Below are positions 24,058-30,192 of a stretch of DNA of 49,673 nucleotides, in pieces. Source of the DNA: an uncultured Gammaproteobacteria bacterium (GTDB lineage: Bacteria > Pseudomonadota > Gammaproteobacteria > GCA-001735895); assembly GCA_947260025.1 (NCBI GenBank), contig CAMYON010000011.1:1189-50861 (forward strand). Direction: 5' to 3'. Position numbers and translations under genes: made by a program. Position 1 is the stretch's first letter. Each line of letters opens with the position of its first letter. The notes under the pieces are model-generated. The model ran no database searches. It saw nothing but the letters and a program-made list of their open reading frames with translations, and was not told the DNA's origin.

Positions 24058-25512
24058 ATGGCCAGAAGCGCCAAAATACGCGGTTTATCCGACATCCTTA
24101 CTTTTTTCCGTCGCAACGAAACCCCGATTTTTTTCGTATCGCCAACGTCTTTCAATCTGCTCGGCCTCGAAAAGTTCGTCAATCGCTTCTACCACATCAA
24201 CTATTTCGATTCCTTCGACGGCAACCATCCGCGTGTATTCGTACCCACGGAGAAAAGCCACGCCGAGTTCGAATCGATGGAGGATGTGTGTAACTACATG
24301 CTGATGCACAAGGAGGTTATCGACCGCATCAAGAAAGCCGGCAAGGGACCGGCCCGCCTGCTGTTCGTGATGCTCGACGAGAAAACCGAGGAGATCTGTG
24401 ACGAACTGGGGGTCAAGATCGCGCTACCCCCGGTCGAGATGCGCAAACGCCTGGATTCCAAGATCGAGCTGACCCGACTCGCCAGCGAAGCCGGTATCGA
24501 CAGCGCCCCCAACGTGCTGGTAAAGAAGGCCGATAGCTATGCCGAACTGATGGCTGCCGCCAACAAGTCGAAACTTGGAAACGACCTGGTGGTTCAAACC
24601 CCTTACGGGGATTCCGGCCGGACCACGTTTTTCATCAAGTCCGAAGCTGACTACAACAAGCACGCCAAGGATATGAAGGACGAGCAGCTCAAGATCATGA
24701 AACGCATCAACCACATGCCGGGCACGATGGAGGTTTGCGTGACCCGTCACGGAACCCTGTCGGGTCCGATTCAGACCGACATAACCGGCTTCGAGGAAAT
24801 CACGCCCTACAAGGGCGGCTGGTGCGGCAACGACGTCTGGCCAAAGATTTTTAACGCCAAGATAAGACGTGAACTGCGCAATATGGCATCAGCGCTTGGC
24901 GACCGGCTCTACAAGGAAGGCTACAAAGGGGTGTTTTGCATGGACTTTCTGCTCGATACCGATGATGGCACCCCCTACCTCGGCGAAGTCAACCCACGAA
25001 TCAGCGGGGCCAGCCCACTGACTAACCTGATTACCGCCCATTATGGCGGCGTGCCGTTGTTCCTGTTTCACTTACTCGAGTACCTCGACGTCGACTATGA
25101 AATCAACCTGCGCAAGGTCCAGAATCGATGGAACGAGTATGATTTCTGGAGCCAGCTGGTGCTTAAGCAAACCGAGGACAAGGTGCGACAATTAACGCAC
25201 GCACCGCGTTCGGGTGTGTGGAGCATGGACAATCACGGCGGTATCAGCTTCGATCGACTCGACCTCGACTGGACCAATGTCATCGATAACGACGAGGCCT
25301 ACTACCTGAGGGTTTACCGGGAAGGCGATTACACCTACAAGGGAGCCGATCTGGGCATCATCGTCTCGCGTGGGCGCATGCAGACCGAGCAGCGCGAACT
25401 GCGTGAGCGCGCCAAGCTGTGGACTGCCGCGATCAATGCTGAATTCCACGGCGTCGAGCCCGGGGCAGTGCCAGACATTTACCAGGACCCGTATCGCTCG
25501 AAGCTTTTCTAA
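24058..25512 (+). CDS. ATP-grasp superfamily ligase, substrate unknown
   Basis: A 484-residue cytoplasmic protein with an ATP-grasp core. LDSKIELTRLASEAGI is the usual entry helix, VVQTPYGDSGRTTFFI the nucleotide-binding loop, and GVFCMDFLLDTDDGTPYLGEVNPRISGASPLTN the metal-binding Glu/Asn segment. The flanks (N-terminal PIFFVSPTSFNLLGLEKFVNRF, C-terminal SGVWSMDNHGGISFDRLDLDW) do not match biotin carboxylase, carbamoyl-phosphate synthase or D-Ala ligase that I know. ATP-grasp enzymes form amide, ester or thioester bonds via acyl-phosphates; which applies is unknown. Start ATG 24058 has GGGGAG seven bases upstream; the longer frame from 24004 lacks one. Divergent from the MttB homologue. Confidence 0.82.
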   Translation: MARSAKIRGLSDILTFFRRNETPIFFVSPTSFNLLGLEKFVNRFYHINYFDSFDGNHPRVFVPTEKSHAEFESMEDVCNYMLMHKEVIDRIKKAGKGPARLLFVMLDEKTEEICDELGVKIALPPVEMRKRLDSKIELTRLASEAGIDSAPNVLVKKADSYAELMAAANKSKLGNDLVVQTPYGDSGRTTFFIKSEADYNKHAKDMKDEQLKIMKRINHMPGTMEVCVTRHGTLSGPIQTDITGFEEITPYKGGWCGNDVWPKIFNAKIRRELRNMASALGDRLYKEGYKGVFCMDFLLDTDDGTPYLGEVNPRISGASPLTNLITAHYGGVPLFLFHLLEYLDVDYEINLRKVQNRWNEYDFWSQLVLKQTEDKVRQLTHAPRSGVWSMDNHGGISFDRLDLDWTNVIDNDEAYYLRVYREGDYTYKGADLGIIVSRGRMQTEQRELRERAKLWTAAINAEFHGVEPGAVPDIYQDPYRSKLF

Positions 25513-25554
25513 GATCGCGGGATTTTAGAAAGACACAGACGCCTTTCCACGCGG

Positions 25555-26946
25555 TCAGGCGCTTTGTTCGATTGTCCCGACCGAGGGCGTAACGACAGAG
25601 TTGTCCCAGCCGATCAGCTTCTCGATCTCTTCGGCGACGCGCAAAACTTCGTAATCGCTGCCCACCGGCCCAAGAATCTGCAACGATAGCGGCAGACCCT
25701 CATCACCCAATCCCATCGGAATCGCGCAGGCCGGCATACCGGTCAGGTTGGCATCGTAGAGAAAACTCGCCCAGTCCAGCCACGGCAATTGAATGTGGGT
25801 GTCGTCGATTTTGTGCGGATGAATCGAACCGTGCGGAAAAGCCTCGCAACCGAGTGTCGGTGTTATCAGTATGCGCGCGTTGTGGCGCGCGAACATTTGT
25901 TCGTAATGCCGCTTGATCACCTTGCGCTGCGCCTGGGCCTGAGCGAAATCGTCGGCGCTGAACTGATCACCAAAATCGATAAAACCCTTGGCCACTTCGC
26001 CGAGGTAATCGATGTTATAAGCGTTGCCACGCGCATTTTCGGCGGCGTCGTAACAGGCGGTGACCGCCCAGGTCTTGACCGACGAGGTTAGTCCAGGATT
26101 ATCCTCTATCATCTGGAAATCGGCCGCGCGCATTTTATCCACCACGCCCAGGAAAGCCTCCCGCACATCGGTGTTTACCGGCGCGAAACCGAGGTCTTCG
26201 GAGTAGACGATTCCACGCCGGTTTAGCCTCGGACTGGAGTTACCTTTAAAATCCTCTCCGATAATGTCGAAGAACAGGCGCGCATCGACAACGCTTCGGG
26301 TCATTGGCCCGTAAGAAACGATTGACTGCCAGGATGGAAAACAGGGTTCACGAGGGACCGCTCCGAAACTGGGCTTGAAACCGACGATACCGCAGAATCC
26401 GGCAGGTATGCGAATCGAACCGCCACCGTCGCCACCCAGCGAGAAAGCACCCATACCTGAAGCTACTACAACACCAGCGCCGCCCGACGAACCACCGCAG
26501 GTGCGTCCGACATTCCAGGGATTCGAGGTCAGCCCGTAGAGTTCGGAATGCGTAACTCCGGTGAGACTGAATTCAGGGCAGGTCGTCTTGGCAAAAATAA
26601 CGGCCCCTTCCTGCTCCAGCAGTTCGATTGCGCGGCAGGTTTCAGTAGGTATGAAATCACTCAGTAATTGTGAGCCATTGGCACAGGGATAGCCCGCCAG
26701 AAACTGGGAATCCTTGATCGTAATCGGTAATCCGCAGAGTTTGCCTGCTTTTCCACTGGCGCGTTTTTTATCTGCTTCGACTGCCGCCTGCCGGGCGCGG
26801 CCATACAGTTTTAGCGCAATCGGATTTAGCAATGGCGCAAGCGCTTCAGCGCGTGCGATGGTTTGTTCGAGTAAATCGACGGCGCTAATTTGACCCCTAT
26901 CAAGGGCTTTTAATTGTTCTGACGCGGTCAGCGAGATTTCTTGCAT
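25555..26946 (-). CDS. Amidase (amidase-signature family)
   Basis: A 463-residue amidase-signature hydrolase with the Ser-cisSer-Lys triad in place: K78 (PITIKDS), S153 (GGSSGG) and S177 (GDGGGSIRIP); spacings of 75 and 24 equal those in fatty acid amide hydrolase. SNPWNVGRTCGGSSGGAG and GIVGFKPSFGAVP are family hallmarks. An open frame continues upstream to 27372, but that part lies over the VOC gene, reads as low-quality Arg/Ser-rich sequence and is not coding; ATG 26946, with AAAGG upstream, is the real start. It follows the VOC gene by 70 bases on the same strand and may share its control. Substrate amide unknown. Confidence 0.9.
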   Translation of the reverse strand: MQEISLTASEQLKALDRGQISAVDLLEQTIARAEALAPLLNPIALKLYGRARQAAVEADKKRASGKAGKLCGLPITIKDSQFLAGYPCANGSQLLSDFIPTETCRAIELLEQEGAVIFAKTTCPEFSLTGVTHSELYGLTSNPWNVGRTCGGSSGGAGVVVASGMGAFSLGGDGGGSIRIPAGFCGIVGFKPSFGAVPREPCFPSWQSIVSYGPMTRSVVDARLFFDIIGEDFKGNSSPRLNRRGIVYSEDLGFAPVNTDVREAFLGVVDKMRAADFQMIEDNPGLTSSVKTWAVTACYDAAENARGNAYNIDYLGEVAKGFIDFGDQFSADDFAQAQAQRKVIKRHYEQMFARHNARILITPTLGCEAFPHGSIHPHKIDDTHIQLPWLDWASFLYDANLTGMPACAIPMGLGDEGLPLSLQILGPVGSDYEVLRVAEEIEKLIGWDNSVVTPSVGTIEQSA

Positions 26947-27016
26947 ACAGCCTTTGGGATAAGCAACGGGCCGGGAATATTCCCGGCCCATCCTGTTTGA
27001 AACGAATGCGCGTAGC

Positions 27017-27583
27017 TTAGACAGCAACGTATTCGGCTGCAAGCGTTTCCTCGCCCAGCAGGACCTCGAAAGGTGCTTCAGGTTCCGCAGGGGCCGCGAC
27101 ATCGGTGGCGTACCACGCCCGCGCGCGACGCGATATTTCGTCCTGCGACAGGTTTTCGACCTTGCTCGCAAGCGACCACAGGTGGCCGTTGCCGTCTGCC
27201 AGGATCCCGGTGCGATCGCCCCAGTAGGCGTCATACAGTGCGGTGTGGACCATGCCACCGGCCTCGAGCGCACGCTCCCAGCTGGTGTTGACATCATCGA
27301 CATACAGGTGAATCTGGCTGCCGCTGACACCCAGGCTCGCGGGCGACAAAACGCCCTGCTCTGGTGCTTCACGATTTAGGGCTATAATGCTGTTACCAAT
27401 TTTGATGGTGGCATGAATTGCCATCGCATCGTCGGCGGCGCTTTGACGAGTTAACAATTCGGCGCCAAACGCAGCCTGGTAAAAAGCAACGGCGCTATCT
27501 ACGTCATAAACGGTCAAGCAAGGAGTTGCAGTACGATAACCGCGTGGAATCGGGGATACTTTTTTACTCACAATATGCTCCAT
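27017..27583 (-). CDS. VOC/glyoxalase-superfamily protein
   Basis: A protein of about 188 residues with one vicinal-oxygen-chelate domain (about 15-145): TATPCLTVYDVDSAVAFYQAAFGAELLTR, IKIGNSIIALNRE, QIHLYVDDVNTSWERALEAGG and YWGDRTGILADGNGHLWSLAS. This is the PhnB-like arrangement, with a possible metal-site Glu replaced in places; the C-terminal tail (AWYATDVAAPAEPEAPFEVL) is extra. Start is uncertain: ATG 27583 has no ribosome site, whereas GTG 27571 has GGAG six bases upstream. It is the first gene of a minus-strand unit with the amidase and faces the palindrome-containing control region. Confidence 0.82.
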   Translation of the reverse strand: MEHIVSKKVSPIPRGYRTATPCLTVYDVDSAVAFYQAAFGAELLTRQSAADDAMAIHATIKIGNSIIALNREAPEQGVLSPASLGVSGSQIHLYVDDVNTSWERALEAGGMVHTALYDAYWGDRTGILADGNGHLWSLASKVENLSQDEISRRARAWYATDVAAPAEPEAPFEVLLGEETLAAEYVAV

Positions 27584-27599
27584 AATGTGGGTTGATAAA

Positions 27600-27628
27600 A
27601 ATAGAATCAAAAAATGACTTGATCTCAA
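27600..27628 (-). promoter_or_regulatory. Candidate promoter of the VOC gene
   Basis: Read on the minus strand: TTGAGA (27628-27623), a 17-base spacer, TCTATT (27605-27600). The -35 matches five of six consensus bases, the -10 four of six. Initiation would fall about ten bases before ATG 27583, or about 22 before GTG 27571. Confidence 0.4.
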
Positions 27629-27646
27629 GAATGTAGACGCGACCAA

Positions 27647-27675
27647 TTGCTTACGACTACACTATGAATCATAAT
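27647..27675 (+). promoter_or_regulatory. Candidate promoter of the unknown/C45 gene pair
   Basis: TTGCTT at 27647-27652, a 17-base spacer and CATAAT at 27670-27675 (five of six at -10). The spacer and -10 lie inside the palindrome at 27656-27680, as expected for a repressor-controlled promoter. The implied start point near 27682 excludes ATG 27664 as translation start. Confidence 0.4.
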
Positions 27676-27680
27676 GTAGT
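27656..27680. promoter_or_regulatory. 25-bp near-perfect palindrome, probable operator 1
   Basis: The site begins ACTACACTATGA and ends TCATAATGTAGT around a central A at 27668; 11 of 12 base pairs are symmetrical (only C27662/A27674 fails). It covers the -10 region of the plus-strand promoter. Binding by a dimeric helix-turn-helix regulator is the natural reading; the regulator is not in this window. Confidence 0.7.
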
Positions 27681-27698
27681 TAATAAATTAAATTATGT

Positions 27699-27721
27699 CA
27701 ACACTATGAATCAAGATGTAG
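27699..27721. promoter_or_regulatory. Second, degenerate operator copy, 42 bp downstream
   Basis: 27703-27721 repeats 27661-27679 with two changes (ACTATGAATCA, then AG for TA, then ATGTAG). The centre-to-centre distance of 42 bp equals four helical turns, so both sites would face the same side of the DNA. The copy includes the probable start codon at 27706. Symmetry is weaker than in operator 1. Confidence 0.5.
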
Positions 27722-28101
27722 ATTTAGGAATTACCGGTTCGGTAACGCAGGCTGACCTTGCGCCGCTGCGCGACAGCGCCAGGCTGGGAGAGTTTGCCGT
27801 GGTTTATCGGGTCGAGCGAATGCACCGGGGTGGCGGGTACGGCGATTCGGACAAGCATCCGCTGGCCTGGGCGGTAGCGGTTTACGTCGACAGTCAGCTA
27901 TGCCGGGTTTACAACGCGCGCGGTTCGGGCCGAGAATGGAACAGCATCGACAAACTTGGCAGCTGGCTGCGCGAACAGGGCTTCTGGTACTGGTGGACGC
28001 GTAACGACCTCGAACCGCTCGGCAGTGCAATTGCCGAAGAGGAGGACACTCATGAATTGCCGTCGCCGGCGTTCGTCGATCCGCCTTTTTCGCCGTTTTG
28101 A
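27706..28101 (+). CDS. Unknown protein coupled to the C45 acyltransferase
   Basis: A 131-residue soluble protein I do not recognise. It has a central alternating strand region (FAVVYRVERMHRGGGYG, LAWAVAVYVDSQLCRVYNARG), a tryptophan-rich segment (LGSWLREQGFWYWWTRNDLE) and an acidic, proline-rich tail. Two in-frame ATGs exist, 27664 and 27706, each inside one copy of a duplicated operator; the promoter position favours 27706. Neither has a clear ribosome site. Its TGA overlaps the ATG of the next gene (TGATG), which strongly supports both frames and suggests joint function. Confidence 0.7.
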   Translation: MNQDVDLGITGSVTQADLAPLRDSARLGEFAVVYRVERMHRGGGYGDSDKHPLAWAVAVYVDSQLCRVYNARGSGREWNSIDKLGSWLREQGFWYWWTRNDLEPLGSAIAEEEDTHELPSPAFVDPPFSPF

Positions 28102-29165
28102 TGTCAACCGCAACCCACACGGACTTCACCTTCCGCGCCTTCGCAGAGGATCGACCGGGGCCCGTCTGGCAGCACCATTTCAAGCGGCTGTGGCCAGCTT
28201 ATAAACGCTGGTTCCTGCGCTACGGTGAGCGCGACCGGCCGACCTATTTCGAGTCGGCCAGGGCGTTAAAACACTACATGCCGGAGTTTGTTCCGATATT
28301 CGAAGCCATGGTCGATCTGGCCGGCGGCGGCGACCATGCCGCGCGTTTCCTGTCGCAGTACTGCCCGCCACCGCTGTTCCGGGGTTGTTCCCAGGCCATT
28401 TACGATGTCGAGGAATCGGTACTGGTACGCAGCTACGATTACTCACCGTTTGTTTTCGACGGGCTGCTCATGCGCAGCCGGTTCGGCGAACGCCAGGTTA
28501 TCGCCATGCTGGACTGCATGTCAGGCGTGCTAGATGGCATCAACAGCGACGGGCTGGCGGTGTCGATGTCGTTTGGCGGTCGCGAAGAGTTTGGCGAAGG
28601 CTTCGGTATCTCGTTGTTGTTGCGCTACCTGCTTGAATTTGCAGGTGATGTCAGCGAAGCCTGTGAGCTCATCCAGCGGATACCGGTGCAGGGTGCTTAT
28701 AACATCATGCTGCTCGACCGCGAGGCAAACTTCGAAACGGTAGAAATCGCGCCAGGTTGCGATCCGGTGAGAGTTGGTCACCGCGTGGCGACCAATCACC
28801 AGGCCAACAGCAGCTGGCCGCTTTACGAAGAGAAGGTGTTTACCCACGCGCGCGGTAAGCATCTACAAAACCTGGTCGCTGCGCGCGAACACGGCAGCTA
28901 CGCTTTTACCCGCGAATTCCTGCAGTTCCCACTGTATCAAACCCGCTTCGCCAAGGGGTTCGGCACGCTCTACAACGCAGCCTTTTATCCCGGGCGCAAT
29001 GCCTGCGAGTATTTCTGGCCACACAACCAGTGGGAATTAAGCTTCGATCATTTCAGCGATCGTGAGTATGACGTCGCGTTCATCGACCCCGACGGCTTCC
29101 CGGATAACAGCGAGTCTTACGGCGAGGTTTACACCAGCAAACCGCTACCGGTTCTGCAGTTTTAA
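28101..29165 (+). CDS. C45-type Ntn-hydrolase/acyltransferase (acyl-CoA:6-APA acyltransferase-like)
   Basis: A 354-residue protein resembling the peptidase C45/acyl-CoA:6-aminopenicillanate acyltransferase family of self-processing Ntn hydrolases. The likely cleavage site and nucleophile are G-C in PPPLFRGCSQAIYDVEESV (Cys near residue 95), followed by the strand VLVRSYDYSPFVFDG. Further typical parts are MSGVLDGINSDGLAVSMSFGG, QGAYNIMLLDREANFETVEI and RVATNHQA. Bacterial members act on acyl-amino bonds of unknown substrates. The ATG at 28101 overlaps the stop of the preceding unknown gene; the TTG at 28098 is less likely. No signal peptide. Confidence 0.82.
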   Translation: MSTATHTDFTFRAFAEDRPGPVWQHHFKRLWPAYKRWFLRYGERDRPTYFESARALKHYMPEFVPIFEAMVDLAGGGDHAARFLSQYCPPPLFRGCSQAIYDVEESVLVRSYDYSPFVFDGLLMRSRFGERQVIAMLDCMSGVLDGINSDGLAVSMSFGGREEFGEGFGISLLLRYLLEFAGDVSEACELIQRIPVQGAYNIMLLDREANFETVEIAPGCDPVRVGHRVATNHQANSSWPLYEEKVFTHARGKHLQNLVAAREHGSYAFTREFLQFPLYQTRFAKGFGTLYNAAFYPGRNACEYFWPHNQWELSFDHFSDREYDVAFIDPDGFPDNSESYGEVYTSKPLPVLQF

Positions 29166-29224
29166 CCCTGCTTGCTTAGCACCCGGGCATTCGGTAAGCG
29201 GGGAATATTACGCGTTCCCGGTAA

Positions 29225-29860
29225 TTACTCGAATGATAAAACGTAATTTAACGATACAAAATCAACTTCCAGGTCGTCTTCAAACACGGGACCACCAAAG
29301 CTAGTGGCATCAAATTCGACATCTTCTATCTTCGGGTAAAGCATATACTCCAGTTCGATTGCGCCACCCTCCATGAATTTATACCCGGCGCCAAGGCCAT
29401 ACGCTATACCGTAGACGTTATCATTATTGCCCCAATCGATGCCGACAATGCCGGGAGCGGCGTCAACATCGCTGATATCCCTGTTAACCCGGGTATAGCC
29501 TAATCTAGCCTTGCCATAGAAATCTCCCGCCGATTTTGCCACCACGAAAAAACCAACTGTATCCAACGAAACGCTGCTACCACTGCCACCATAGTCTTCG
29601 TCTTCGCTAACGGTGGTGGTATATTCGAATTCCATCGAAATTACGTCGTTGACAGCCTTCCCAAAGGCAAAGCCGAGATTCCTGATGTCGGACCCATCTT
29701 CAGGCACATCATCGGCGATGGTGATTTCACCGTACTTCAGCACGAGATAAACCCCCCCGCCAAAGTCAATCGGATTGCGACCATAGTCCCTGGCGGCATG
29801 ACTCACCGCTGGTATTAAGAAGGTTAGAGATAGAAAAACTATAGCCAAATTTTTCCTCAT
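29225..29860 (-). CDS. Outer-membrane beta-barrel protein (OmpX/opacity-like)
   Basis: A 211-residue protein with a clear signal peptide (MRKNLAIVFLSLTFLIPAVS, cleavage after SHA). The mature part is a series of amphipathic strands alternating with acidic loops (FGGGVYLVLKYGEITIADD, VISMEFEYTTTVSEDEDYGG, VGFFVVAKSAGDFYGKARLGYTRV, GIAYGLGAGYKFMEGGAIELEYMLYP, DFVSLNYVLSFE), fitting an eight-stranded porin-like barrel of the OMP_b-brl type. The last residues end in FE rather than the usual terminal aromatic. AGGAG lies nine bases before the ATG. Function unknown. Confidence 0.82.
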   Translation of the reverse strand: MRKNLAIVFLSLTFLIPAVSHAARDYGRNPIDFGGGVYLVLKYGEITIADDVPEDGSDIRNLGFAFGKAVNDVISMEFEYTTTVSEDEDYGGSGSSVSLDTVGFFVVAKSAGDFYGKARLGYTRVNRDISDVDAAPGIVGIDWGNNDNVYGIAYGLGAGYKFMEGGAIELEYMLYPKIEDVEFDATSFGGPVFEDDLEVDFVSLNYVLSFE

Positions 29861-29865
29861 AACTA

Positions 29866-30147
29866 CTAACTCCTGGATAAATTATTTAAACAATGAGCCA
29901 AATTGTGCCAAGCCGCATTATCGATTTCGACGGAACTTAACACAGTCTCTGAAGTTAGTGTAGTACACCACTGATTACTAATGAGATTTTTTTTATTTAA
30001 TTTATGAAAAAAAGACCTTTTCGGGTCCAGGCCCAGGTAGATCGGCAGACCTGCGAGCTTCAAATCGAATCCGGTTAGCGGGCTCTTATCGATACGCCAA
30101 TAATTGTCTCGGCGCTGATCAAAATGAAACCGGACTGCCATACCCAT
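29866..30147 (-). CDS. Doubtful small ORF upstream of the beta-barrel gene
   Basis: A 93-codon frame starting MGMAVRFHFDQRRDNYWRID, with AGAGG six bases before the ATG and a stop five bases before the beta-barrel start. The second half lies in markedly A+T-rich DNA (29880-30010) and reads like random sequence. I recognise no family. If it is not coding, the 330 bases between the beta-barrel and decarboxylase genes hold only an A+T-rich, probably regulatory, stretch. Confidence 0.3.
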   Translation of the reverse strand: MGMAVRFHFDQRRDNYWRIDKSPLTGFDLKLAGLPIYLGLDPKRSFFHKLNKKNLISNQWCTTLTSETVLSSVEIDNAAWHNLAHCLNNLSRS

Positions 30148-30192
30148 TACTTGCCTCTTTCGACGCAACCAGCGGAATTTTGTGACTATAGT

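Noticed and set aside
26947-27372. 142-codon N-terminal extension of the amidase
   Set aside because: Overlaps the VOC gene in another frame, reads as Arg/Ser/Pro-rich noise, and the amidase fold starts normally at ATG 26946.
29166-29224. GGGGAA...TTCCC hairpin between the C45 and beta-barrel genes as a terminator
   Set aside because: Stem is short and no T-run follows on either strand.
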